Assembly: GCA_035686605.1 (NCBI GenBank)
Contig: DASRZI010000286.1
Location: 1 to 7,332, forward strand
Source: UBA11865 sp035686605
GTDB taxonomy: Bacteria; Chloroflexota; Anaerolineae; Promineifilales; Promineifilaceae
Reading direction: 5' to 3'
Length of the DNA stretch: 7,332 nt
The first letter of the stretch is position 1, and each line of letters starts with the position of its first letter. Below the pieces are notes generated by a model. That model saw only the letters and a list, made by a program, of their open reading frames with translations, was not told where the DNA came from and made no database searches. Positions 1-6,403 of this stretch are shown piece after piece. Both the position numbers and the translations under genes were made by a program.

Positions 1-191
1 GTGGATCATCTTGTATCACCCGGTTGGGTGATATTTGCACTATTGGGCCTGCGGCTGTCGTCCAGGGACCGGGAAACGAGGACTCTTCGCGAAAGATTGG
101 GAAGGTGATGAAGGGGTTTGAGGAGCTTGAAATGTGAAGGCTGTAGATTAGCAGTGTGAAAATTTATGCGGGAGATTCGCCAGAGGAATCA
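1..191. other. Left-edge region without a confident gene
   Basis: No gene can be supported here. Two forward frames are open from the window edge. One runs from base 3 to a TGA at 135-137 (44 codons, ending ...GKVMKGFEELEM); the other runs from base 1 to a TGA at 106-108. Either could be the 3' end of a gene that starts outside the window and converges on the response regulator, but open stretches of this length are also expected by chance. Neither shows a motif I recognise. The hairpin at 14-33 lies inside both frames, which speaks mildly against either being coding if that hairpin is a terminator. Confidence 0.3.
14..33 (+). terminator. Perfect 8-bp hairpin, possible terminator
   Basis: TATCACCC and GGGTGATA form a perfect 8-bp stem around the 4-nt loop GGTT. 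On the plus strand the stem is followed by a short T-run (TTTGCAC), so it could end transcription of a gene left of the window. The T-tract is weak and the minus-strand tail has none, so a terminator for the leftward kinase/regulator operon is less likely. It could also be a protein-binding palindrome. Confidence 0.35.
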
Positions 192-201
192 CTATTCTGG
201 C
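179..201 (-). terminator. Weak hairpin over the response-regulator stop codon
   Basis: GCCAGA (179-184) and TCTGGC (196-201) are perfect inverted arms around an 11-nt loop and span the stop codon of the response regulator (192-194). An alternative stem, GATTC (174-178) with GAATC (186-190), overlaps it. No U-tract follows immediately on the minus strand (a short run of four appears further downstream), so this is not a classic intrinsic terminator. It may mark the 3' end of the operon or protect the transcript end. Confidence 0.22.
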
Positions 202-845
202 TTAATTAAACGTCTCTCCACAGCATATGCAGCCGCCTGGGTTCGATTATCCAGCTGCAACTTACGCAGAATGTGGCTGATGTGGGTTTTCACGGTATTT
301 ACCGAGATATTTAGGTCGCTGGCGATATCTGGATTGCTCTGACCCTTAGCCAAGAGACGAAGTACCTCCATTTCACGACGGGTGAGCTCCGCTTCCCCTC
401 TTGCATGCTCGTTAGCCCGATCCGTCATACCCTTAAGCACTCGCGCTGCCATTGCCCTGGTCAAGGCGGCTTCACCCCGCTCCACTCCTTCGATGAGATC
501 GAATAACTCGTTAGCATCGAGATTCTTGAGAAGGTATCCTGATACGCCTATTCTTACGGCTTGGTCGAGATGCTCGTCCAGTTCTGAAGCTGTTAGCATG
601 ACTATGTCGATATTCGAATGCTGTTCTCTGATGCTTTGAGCCGCCCTTAGACCGTCACCGTGGGGCATGAAGATATCCATAAGAACCAAGTCGGGCTGAA
701 GTTGGCTGGCCATTGTGACAGCTTCAAGACCCGTTTCAGCTTCGCCAATAACGTCGACCAAATCAGGTCGCGTGCGCATCAGACTGATCAGGCCTTGCCT
801 GAATAGTCGATGATCATCGGCAACCAAAACCCTAACAGGCAGCAT
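192..845 (-). CDS. NarL/LuxR-family response regulator
   Basis: A DNA-binding response regulator of 217 aa, the usual length for the NarL/FixJ group. An N-terminal receiver domain (about residues 4-120) has the acidic pair Asp10/Asp11, the phosphoacceptor Asp57 in 'LVLMDIFMPHGDG', the switch Thr85 in 'VMLTAS' and Lys107 in 'GYLLKN'. A C-terminal LuxR-type helix-turn-helix (about 152-207) has 'LTRREMEVLRLLAKG' and the recognition segment 'ISVNTVKTHISHIL'. All key receiver residues are present, so phosphorylation control is expected. The ATG touches the TAA of the upstream kinase, and an AAGGA-like site lies about 8 nt before it inside the kinase gene, so the two are co-transcribed and probably translationally coupled. 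The partner is almost certainly that kinase. Target genes cannot be told from the sequence; autoregulation is plausible. Confidence 0.96.
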   Translation of the reverse strand: MLPVRVLVADDHRLFRQGLISLMRTRPDLVDVIGEAETGLEAVTMASQLQPDLVLMDIFMPHGDGLRAAQSIREQHSNIDIVMLTASELDEHLDQAVRIGVSGYLLKNLDANELFDLIEGVERGEAALTRAMAARVLKGMTDRANEHARGEAELTRREMEVLRLLAKGQSNPDIASDLNISVNTVKTHISHILRKLQLDNRTQAAAYAVERRLIKPE

Positions 846-3203
846 TTAGATTATCCTTTTCTTGACCCTTGATTCTGGAATCAAGGGAAGCAATAAACAA
901 ATTTCTGTTCCCTTGCCTGGCATAGATGACACGGTTAAGGATCCATCCACGCTTTCCGCTCGTTCCCGCATGGTCTGCAAACCGAACTGGCGGTCTTCCG
1001 TACTAGAATCGAATCCATTGCCATCATCGACGATACTTACGAAAAGGTCTCCATTACGGTGTGATAGGTTGACACTCACCTGGCTGGCTTGAGCGTGCTT
1101 CCGAACGTTGGAAAGTGCCTCTTGGACGATTCGGACCAGCTGGACCTCGGCAAGGGGTGAGATGTTCGGGACCCCTTCTACGTTGTTGGTTACATCCGTT
1201 TCACAGCCACTTTGGACTCCGAATTCGGAGACATATTCTTGGATGGCCGGTACTATGCCGGATTCTCCGGCCAAGGTAGTACGCAGGCTGAGGATATTCT
1301 CACGAACATCAGCATGGGCAATCTTTATATTCTCACGAGTCTTTTCAAGTTCTGCCAAAACACCATCAGTATCACCCTGACGCGTCAACACCTCTAGTGT
1401 CTGGACTTGTAGACTGAGATATCCCAGGACTTGGGCCAGACCATCGTGCATTTCCCTGGCGATTCGTGCGCGTTCCTCAATGACCGCCAGTGACTGCAAT
1501 CGGGCGGCCATCAACGCATGCTGGAGGGCAATGACAGCCTGGTCGGCCAGGCTCTCCAGTTCAAGCACATGTGTGGATTCGAAAGGAACCTCGGAAATGC
1601 GTCCCGCCCACAATCCACCAACAATCCGTCCGTCAAAGTGCAGGGGCACGACGGCTGCGGTACGGATCCTCTCCGCTACTGTTGGGCAGTACCAGTCTGC
1701 CAGTGGCCCATCTATTTCTTCGGGATAACGATAGGTGCGTAAGGCACGCAGCATCTCGAGGAGCATCTCATTTTCCACCACAACCGGCCAATCTAGTATG
1801 AAAGCTCTATCGCCAATAGCCTGGCACTTTAATTCCAAAGCGGTGCCTGTCTCATCCAGCAGTCCAATGGAAACCATGTCAGACTCCAGCAGCTGCTGCG
1901 CCTGGCTGACGATATGCAGGAGGATGTCGTCCACACTGTCCATATTAGCGATAAGTCTGCTGATATCCACAAGGCTGTTGGCCCAATTATCGGCCGCCTC
2001 GCGCGCCTCAATCTGGGTCTGCAATCTATCCGCCTGGGTCCGCTCGCGTTCAAGATGCAGCGTTTCTTCGATGCGCTTGCGTTCGGTGATATCCTCCACC
2101 ATGGCGATGAAGTATAGGAGTTGCCCGGCCGGATCACGGACGCCTGATACAGCCACATGGCCCCATATCAACGAGCCATCCTTGCTTATGTAGCGCTTCT
2201 CTAGGCGGAAGTGCTCTCGTTTGCCCTCGGCCACTTCACGAACCAATGTTTGACTGGGTTCGACGTCGTCCGAGTGAGTGTAGTCAGTATAGACCATTGA
2301 TCGGAGTTCGTCGGCGGTGTAGCCCAACATCTGTTGCAGGGCCAGATTGGCTTGTATAGGCTGCCCCTTTGGGCTGACAATATCCATGCCGATGGGCGCC
2401 ATTTCAAAGACAGTCCGGAAGCGTTCTTCGCTTTCCCGCAGCGTTGCTTCTGCCTCCTGACGTTTGGCCTGCAGCTTAGCCAGCCGCTGCTCGCGCTCGG
2501 CCTCAAACACGTTCAAGGCGCGAATTACGAATAAAGTCACGGCAATGGCCGATATCATACGCCAAATCTGTACAGGAACTCCCGTAGCATCCATAACTGA
2601 TTCGTAGTTTAGCCATGGCGCCAAGCCATAGGATGCTCGAGGGACGATCAGACCGGCGATCACGGCATTGATGGCGAATACAATGGCTGCACCGAGCATT
2701 AAATTGCGAGCTTCTGCTAGATTGGCCCCAATAAGAAGTTTGCGCTGGCGGAGGAATCCATAGGATGCCAGCAAGCAACCACTAAAATAGAGCAAATAGC
2801 GAGACCAGACGTCGGTGGCAAGGATCGGATCCGCTGTCGCGCTGATGATGGCATATCCGACAAGGATGGCCACGGGTACCGTAAATATCAGTGGTAAATA
2901 CAAGAACCATCGAGGAAGAGGTCCAGCCTCGTAAATCAAACCCGCGCCAAAACGAATCAACAGTATCGTGGAGACAGGTAACAGCAGCGTTCGAGCAGCG
3001 TTGAGAAACGAGTAATATGGCTCACCAGGCACGGTCAGGATCAACATGTCCGCCCATTCGACCGCGGCATGGACGAGGCCGAAGGCGGCCAACCAGATAA
3101 GCTGGCTGCCCAACGGAAGATCACTCTTGCGCTTGCTCTCCAGCGCAACAGCAAATCCGAGAGTGAAAAACGCTAGCCCGTAGACAAAATAGATTGCAAT
3201 CAT
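846..3203 (-). CDS. Membrane sensor histidine kinase (7TM-PAS-GAF-HisKA_3-HATPase)
   Basis: A NarX/DegS-type (HisKA_3) sensor kinase of 785 aa, numbered from the ATG at 3203. About seven hydrophobic segments fill residues 1-231 (near 1-21, 35-56, 69-90, 99-121, 134-152, 167-188, 213-231). A short charged coiled-coil linker follows (232-258), then a PAS/PAC domain (about 259-380, ending 'DITERKRIEE'), a GAF-like domain (about 405-565) and the dimerisation/phosphoacceptor helix with His586 in 'IAREMHDGLAQVLG'. The ATPase domain has the N-box Asn699 in 'VQEALSNVRKHA', a G1 box 'DDGNGF' (726-731) and a G2-like 'FGLQTMRERA'. All catalytic motifs look intact. The reading frame extends upstream to a TTG at 3320, but the first ATG starts exactly at the first membrane helix and is preferred, although no clear ribosome-binding site precedes it. 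It is the first gene of a two-gene operon with the response regulator. The signal is unknown; PAS and GAF suggest a small ligand, redox or cyclic nucleotide input. Confidence 0.95.
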   Translation of the reverse strand: MIAIYFVYGLAFFTLGFAVALESKRKSDLPLGSQLIWLAAFGLVHAAVEWADMLILTVPGEPYYSFLNAARTLLLPVSTILLIRFGAGLIYEAGPLPRWFLYLPLIFTVPVAILVGYAIISATADPILATDVWSRYLLYFSGCLLASYGFLRQRKLLIGANLAEARNLMLGAAIVFAINAVIAGLIVPRASYGLAPWLNYESVMDATGVPVQIWRMISAIAVTLFVIRALNVFEAEREQRLAKLQAKRQEAEATLRESEERFRTVFEMAPIGMDIVSPKGQPIQANLALQQMLGYTADELRSMVYTDYTHSDDVEPSQTLVREVAEGKREHFRLEKRYISKDGSLIWGHVAVSGVRDPAGQLLYFIAMVEDITERKRIEETLHLERERTQADRLQTQIEAREAADNWANSLVDISRLIANMDSVDDILLHIVSQAQQLLESDMVSIGLLDETGTALELKCQAIGDRAFILDWPVVVENEMLLEMLRALRTYRYPEEIDGPLADWYCPTVAERIRTAAVVPLHFDGRIVGGLWAGRISEVPFESTHVLELESLADQAVIALQHALMAARLQSLAVIEERARIAREMHDGLAQVLGYLSLQVQTLEVLTRQGDTDGVLAELEKTRENIKIAHADVRENILSLRTTLAGESGIVPAIQEYVSEFGVQSGCETDVTNNVEGVPNISPLAEVQLVRIVQEALSNVRKHAQASQVSVNLSHRNGDLFVSIVDDGNGFDSSTEDRQFGLQTMRERAESVDGSLTVSSMPGKGTEICLLLPLIPESRVKKRII

Positions 3204-3756
3204 ATCACGAGAGCAGACACAGCTATTCAGCTGTCGAGCTGTTCGAAACCAGTCGCCGTTCCTATGTCCAATATTGCCTGCTCCATTATGGGATAATCTT
3301 GCCTCGGCAACCAGTAACAAATATCCATCTATCCCGCATGATCTATGTCACTATCGAGTCAATCGTATACCAGAAATTGTGTGCCCTACCAATGAAAAGA
3401 CGCAGCAGATTCCGGTTGAAGGAATCGGGCGCGAAATCCATCTCGCCTCGTGGGAGTCCAGCGCTCGAATCAATCGATATTGGATTGATCCATCATCCGA
3501 GTAGGGGTTTGGCAACCGAAAGAAGGGATTCTATTTAACCGGCCATATAGGCTTAGGAACTGAAAGTCTCATGTTGCTGCTGGGTGTTCGTTGAAGGGCA
3601 GGTCATCCATGGTTGTGGGACCGGGCTGCTGCCAAGGCCGCATTTGCCGATAGTGGAGAGATCAGAACTAGGAATCCGTCGCTGCAATGGTCTCAATATT
3701 TACCTCAGCTTGTCCGGTACCCCACCTTTCGGACTTAAAGCCAGCTTGGATGCTGA
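3204..3756. other. Gene-poor 553-bp interval upstream of the kinase
   Basis: No convincing gene is present. The part next to the kinase is its 5' region: a CATAAT (minus strand, 3290-3285) could be a -10 element, but no matching -35 is seen. A forward frame from ATG 3274 to TAG 3502-3504 (76 codons) has a protein-like second half ('GREIHLASWESSARINRYWI') but no ribosome-binding site, no recognised domain, and overlaps the kinase leader. A 7-bp inverted repeat, ATCAATC (3469-3475) with GATTGAT (3483-3489), lies inside that frame. At 3712-3716 and 3730-3734, GTCCG and CGGAC could form a weak stem just after the phosphotransferase gene, without a U-tract. Confidence 0.5.
3219..3242. repeat. Three ACAGCT/AGCTGT hexamers before the kinase start
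   Basis: ACAGCT (3219-3224), ATTC, AGCTGT (3229-3234), CG and AGCTGT (3237-3242) give one perfect inverted pair with a 4-nt loop and one tandem direct copy. The cluster ends 16 nt upstream of the kinase ATG. It could be an operator, for example for autoregulation by the operon's own regulator, or a small hairpin in the mRNA leader that limits ribosome access. Hexamers of this kind can arise by chance. Confidence 0.4.
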
Positions 3757-4809
3757 TCAACCTGTCCCCTCAATAGTTCGCTCCCGTAAGAGAAACTCTT
3801 CGACATCCTCAAGAACAATGCCCGTTCGCTGCACCAGGAGTTGGTAAACGCGCTCTACCGCGAACAATTGCTCTCTTATCGCTTTTTCGGCTTCAGGACG
3901 CATACCCAGACGCTGAGGACCCGCGGTCAATGAGACAAAGACATCGAAGAGCCTTCTGCTGCAGGCGAATACCTCGAAGATCTCGATATTTTCAACTTGG
4001 GTGCCCTTTATCGTTTCATAAGTCTTGAGAATGGCGTCCCGATACTCCTTCCCAGAATAAGCATTGACCAATACCAGCGCCCATGCTAAATCGAACCGAT
4101 AGTCCGATACATCGAAACCCGTCCAGTCGATAACGACGGGATTACCATCGTCAGCCACAAGAACATTACCCGGATGGAAATCCTGGTGGACGGCCGATGG
4201 CTGAGGACAAGCCAGTTGATCTCGCCGCTCTTCTAGCCAGCTCATCACGGCACTGAGATCGATAACGGGGTTTCGTTTCAATGCTTCCTTTCCCTGCGTA
4301 AACCAGCTATCGACAAATCGGTATGGATCGTCCTCGTACTTGATGACCTCTTCATCGATGAAAAGCCGCCAATCCAACGTGTGAAGACGGACGAACAGCC
4401 GGCAATAAAGCTCGATGAGGAGCATCGATGCTTGATCTGGCATCTCGGCCAGCATGAACCACATCACCTGCCCGTCGACGAACTCCATGATGACGAAGGG
4501 CTGGTCAATATACCCTAGACCGGAGCTGTCAACAGCGCATATTCGTGGAACTGGATAGCCTGCCTCAAACAAGCGTCTCATGCCCGCTGACTCGCGTTGA
4601 GATTTCTCAGAGGCATGGTCGCCAGGGTAAATCCGGAGAATTAGCTTCTCCTCCGTTGGAGATGCAGCTGCTCCGTAGGACAGGATGAAGGAATACATCT
4701 CGCTTTCCCATCCATCGCTGATATTTGCCAGCCGGTTGACGGCTAAGTCCTGGTGGTTAGGATAGACCTCCGCCAAAAATCTTTCCAGCCCGTCTTTGAG
4801 ATCATTCAC
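3757..4809 (-). CDS. APH/choline-kinase-fold phosphotransferase family protein
   Basis: A small-molecule kinase-like protein of 350 aa from a GTG at 4809. The Brenner motif 'VHQDFHPGN' gives the catalytic Asp210 with His208 and Asn215; the metal-binding Asp228 lies in 'VVIDWTGF'. The N-lobe shows 'SDGWESEMYSF' (nucleotide-loop region), 'LILRIYPGD' and Glu73 in 'RESAGMRRL', and the hinge is 'FVIMEFVDGQ'. These mark the PF01636 phosphotransferase superfamily, which transfers phosphate from ATP to a hydroxyl of an aminoglycoside, choline, homoserine, sugar or other small molecule. Substrate cannot be inferred, and antibiotic resistance should not be assumed. The frame extends upstream to a GTG at 4881, but that has no ribosome-binding site, whereas AGGAAG lies 6 nt before the GTG at 4809 and the protein then starts as 'MNDLKDGLERFLA', typical for the family. 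It is a single gene, transcribed away from the propeller protein and separated by about 550 bp from the kinase operon. Confidence 0.9.
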   Translation of the reverse strand: MNDLKDGLERFLAEVYPNHQDLAVNRLANISDGWESEMYSFILSYGAAASPTEEKLILRIYPGDHASEKSQRESAGMRRLFEAGYPVPRICAVDSSGLGYIDQPFVIMEFVDGQVMWFMLAEMPDQASMLLIELYCRLFVRLHTLDWRLFIDEEVIKYEDDPYRFVDSWFTQGKEALKRNPVIDLSAVMSWLEERRDQLACPQPSAVHQDFHPGNVLVADDGNPVVIDWTGFDVSDYRFDLAWALVLVNAYSGKEYRDAILKTYETIKGTQVENIEIFEVFACSRRLFDVFVSLTAGPQRLGMRPEAEKAIREQLFAVERVYQLLVQRTGIVLEDVEEFLLRERTIEGTG

Positions 4810-4815
4810 ACTGTT

Positions 4816-4821
4816 CTTCCT
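4816..4821 (-). promoter_or_regulatory. Ribosome-binding site that sets the phosphotransferase start
   Basis: AGGAAG on the minus strand with a 6-nt gap (AACAGT) to the GTG at 4809. This is the best Shine-Dalgarno match in the area and favours the shorter 350-aa protein over the 374-aa version. Confidence 0.7.
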
Positions 4822-4945
4822 GGTAATTAAATCGCTGAAAGGACAAGCGCAAGCATTATCCTTAAGTGATGTGCTCGCCACTCAGACAGTTGAGATGTTA
4901 CCTTTCAAGCTATTGAATATCAATCTACTGCATCGGTAGAGCGGC

Positions 4946-5002
4946 GATCACTCCAGAACTGGATCACCATTTTGGATCGTGTTTACTTCGGTATAAACAT
5001 CC
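4946..5002. repeat. Clustered direct and inverted repeats between divergent genes
   Basis: Several short repeats are packed here. GATCAC occurs at 4946-4951 and 4962-4967. TCCAG/CTGGA (4952-4963) is a 5-bp inverted repeat with a 2-nt centre. TGGATC occurs at 4960-4965 and 4973-4978. GGAT...GTTTAC (4974-4986) can pair with GTATAAACATCC (4991-5002) as a bulged stem of about ten base pairs, closed by a C(TTCG)G tetraloop at 4986-4991. The position between two divergent genes suits an operator region or a structured leader; no known regulator site is recognised. Confidence 0.45.
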
Positions 5003-5099
5003 AGAGGATTCGTCCTCCAACCTTTTCATTGAATATTATCTATCCCTTCGTAAGATCTATCCCGGAAGAATTCAGGACAATAACTAGGTCTGCGACCCC

Positions 5100-5129
5100 A
5101 TGACAGCGGGACATTCAATCCTGTATGAT
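5100..5129 (+). promoter_or_regulatory. Sigma-70-like promoter for the propeller gene
   Basis: ATGACA (5100-5105, five of six matches to TTGACA) and TATGAT (5124-5129, five of six matches to TATAAT) are separated by 18 bp. Transcription would start near 5136, leaving a leader of about 90 nt before the ATG at 5225 that contains the hairpin at 5153-5174. Confidence 0.5.
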
Positions 5130-5152
5130 ATGCTAACGAAGACAAGTGGACT

Positions 5153-5174
5153 CCCGGAAGCCAGCGCTTCTGGG
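5153..5174 (+). promoter_or_regulatory. 9-bp hairpin in the propeller gene leader
   Basis: CCCGGAAGC (5153-5161) pairs with GCTTCTGGG (5166-5174): eight Watson-Crick pairs and one G-U pair around the 4-nt loop CAGC. It lies downstream of the predicted promoter and about 50 nt before the ATG. No U-tract follows, so it is not an obvious terminator; it could stabilise the mRNA, act in attenuation or bind a protein. Confidence 0.45.
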
Positions 5175-5212
5175 TTGGAGCAGCCACAGAATTTATGCAC
5201 TTGGAGCTGAAA

Positions 5213-5217
5213 AAGGA
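5213..5217 (+). promoter_or_regulatory. Ribosome-binding site of the propeller gene
   Basis: AAGGA with a 7-nt gap to the ATG at 5225. This decides the start: the in-frame ATG at 5195 has no such site, and the ATG at 5231 is too close. Confidence 0.7.
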
Positions 5218-5224
5218 CCGACAT

Positions 5225-6253
5225 ATGAAGATGGATGAGAAGATTTTTATCGCGACGCCTGGCGTTGGCCTGGCCCGAGCCTCAATGAGTGAAGACGCTG
5301 AATGGATCGTGGATCATCCTCTTGCAGGCGAGGATGTCCGCTGCCTGGCTTCCGACCCGGCAAATCCGCGACTGATATTTGCCGGGACCCAGGGAAATGG
5401 TGTATTCCGGTCGGCCGATGCCGGAAAAACGTGGCAGCACTCTGGAATGAAAGGGCAATTTGTTAAATCTTTGAGCGTCAGTCCAACAGAACCAGGCACG
5501 ATTTACGCTGGGACCCGGCCTGCCTACCTCTATGTTTCCCGAGATGGAGGCGCCAGCTGGTCAGAGATCGAATCCTTTCGTTCGATTCGCGGCCGTCGCC
5601 TCTGGTTTTCTCCGGCTGAATCGCCTTTCAAGGCCTATATCCAGTCAATCGGTCTATCGCCAGAAGATCCCCAGGTGATCGTGGCAGGCATAGAATTTGG
5701 TGCTGTCGTTCGAAGCGCCGATAGCGGTCAAACAGGGAGCAGCCACAAGAAGGGTTCACTCCGTGACTGTCACGGTATGACCTTTCACGCGACCAGCGGC
5801 GATTGGGTATATGAATCCGGCGGCTCGGGTGGAGGCGTGGCTGTCAGCCGGGATGGTGGCGACACCTGGCGACAATTGAAAGAAGGGCTAGACAGGAGTT
5901 ACGGTTGGGCTTGTGCCGCCGACCCCGAACGCCCCGAAGTCTGGTATGCATCCCTATCATCCATGGCCGCCTTTCCAAAACTTATTCCGGCGGCTCATAT
6001 TGATGGAGAAGCAAACGCTTACATATTCCGTTCATCAGGTGGAGCGCCCTGGGAAAAACTAACTGGGGGATTGCCAGATCCGCTGGACTACATGGCATAC
6101 TCCCTTGTTACTCTTCCTGGTCGTCCAGGAGTGATCTTTACCGGCCTGGCCAACGGAGACGTCTGGCATTCAACCAATTACGGCGACAATTGGGAGAGGA
6201 TGCCTTTCAATCTGGGTGGTATCCACCGGCAGATGATCATTGTATCTCCGTGA
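5225..6253 (+). CDS. Asp-box (BNR/sialidase-like) beta-propeller protein
   Basis: A 342-aa protein built of repeated Asp-box motifs (S-x-D-x-G-x-T-W): 'SADAGKTW' (63-70), 'SRDGGASW' (105-112), 'SADSGQTG' (164-171), 'SRDGGDTW' (208-215), a degenerate 'SSGGAPW' (270-276) and 'STNYGDNW' (316-323). Between them recur strand segments such as 'IFAGTQGNGVFRS' and 'TIYAGTRPAYLYVS', as expected for a six- or seven-blade propeller. There is no signal peptide, membrane segment or lipobox, so it should be cytosolic. Although annotated relatives are often called glycosyl hydrolases or sialidases, I see no catalytic Arg triad or FRIP motif; the family is also related to VPS10/YCF48-type propellers used for binding. 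In the third Asp-box the conserved Trp is Gly171 (codon GGG, one base from TGG), so that blade turn may be weakened. It has its own promoter and is divergent from the phosphotransferase. Function is unknown; ligand or protein binding is most likely. Confidence 0.88.
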   Translation: MKMDEKIFIATPGVGLARASMSEDAEWIVDHPLAGEDVRCLASDPANPRLIFAGTQGNGVFRSADAGKTWQHSGMKGQFVKSLSVSPTEPGTIYAGTRPAYLYVSRDGGASWSEIESFRSIRGRRLWFSPAESPFKAYIQSIGLSPEDPQVIVAGIEFGAVVRSADSGQTGSSHKKGSLRDCHGMTFHATSGDWVYESGGSGGGVAVSRDGGDTWRQLKEGLDRSYGWACAADPERPEVWYASLSSMAAFPKLIPAAHIDGEANAYIFRSSGGAPWEKLTGGLPDPLDYMAYSLVTLPGRPGVIFTGLANGDVWHSTNYGDNWERMPFNLGGIHRQMIIVSP

Positions 6254-6315
6254 ACTGGGACAGCGACTGCCAGCATCTCCAATTACACGTAGAGCGGATC
6301 GAAATGAGCCAACCT

Positions 6316-6344
6316 CTGGCAGAATTCGGGATTTCCGCTATAAA
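6316..6344 (+). promoter_or_regulatory. Candidate promoter for the right-edge membrane gene
   Basis: CTGGCA (6316-6321, four of six matches to TTGACA) and TATAAA (6339-6344, five of six matches to TATAAT) are 17 bp apart. The start of transcription would be near 6351, about 50 nt before the ATG at 6404. The -35 overlaps CTGGCAG (6316-6322), which is the inverted copy of CTGCCAG at 6267-6273. Confidence 0.42.
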
Positions 6345-6403
6345 TTGCGCAGGCCATCCCTTGCATCAACACTCTCAAAGCCGAAAAAATAAAACCTACG
6401 AAA

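Larger units (their letters stand above)
4810..5224. other. Divergent intergenic control region
   Basis: The interval separates the leftward phosphotransferase from the rightward propeller gene and has no plausible gene of its own. It holds the phosphotransferase ribosome-binding site, a repeat cluster (4946-5002), a sigma-70-like promoter pointing right (5100-5129) and a leader hairpin (5153-5174). For the leftward gene, GATAAT (minus strand, within 4853-4860) is a possible -10 element but no good -35 is seen, so its promoter is not placed. Confidence 0.6.

Noticed and set aside
1735..2193. 152-codon forward frame inside the kinase gene
   Set aside because: It is antisense to well-conserved GAF and PAS coding sequence, Ser/Arg-rich in the way of shadow frames, and has no start signal.
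3204..3320. Upstream extension of the sensor kinase to a TTG at 3320
   Set aside because: The extra 39 residues are polar and family-atypical, there is no good ribosome-binding site, and the first ATG at 3203 begins exactly at the first membrane helix.
3569..3643. 24-codon minus-strand frame ending '...DDLPFNEHPAAT'
   Set aside because: Too short, no ribosome-binding site and no recognised homologue; likely chance.
3704..3735. GTCCG/CGGAC stem after the phosphotransferase gene as a terminator
   Set aside because: Only five base pairs with a 13-nt loop and no U-tract.
3757..4809. Calling the phosphotransferase an aminoglycoside-resistance gene
   Set aside because: The Brenner motif is common to the whole superfamily; the Arg in 'LILRIYP' where many kinases have Lys is frequent in environmental members, and no resistance context is present.
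4810..4881. Longer phosphotransferase starting at GTG 4881
   Set aside because: No ribosome-binding site precedes it, and the extension (Cys-rich, no family match) is less typical than the start at 4809 with AGGAAG.
5309..5318. Ten-base match to the first ten bases of the window (GTGGATCATC)
   Set aside because: It lies inside coding sequence, is not extended on either side beyond a few scattered bases, and one such match is expected by chance in 7 kb.
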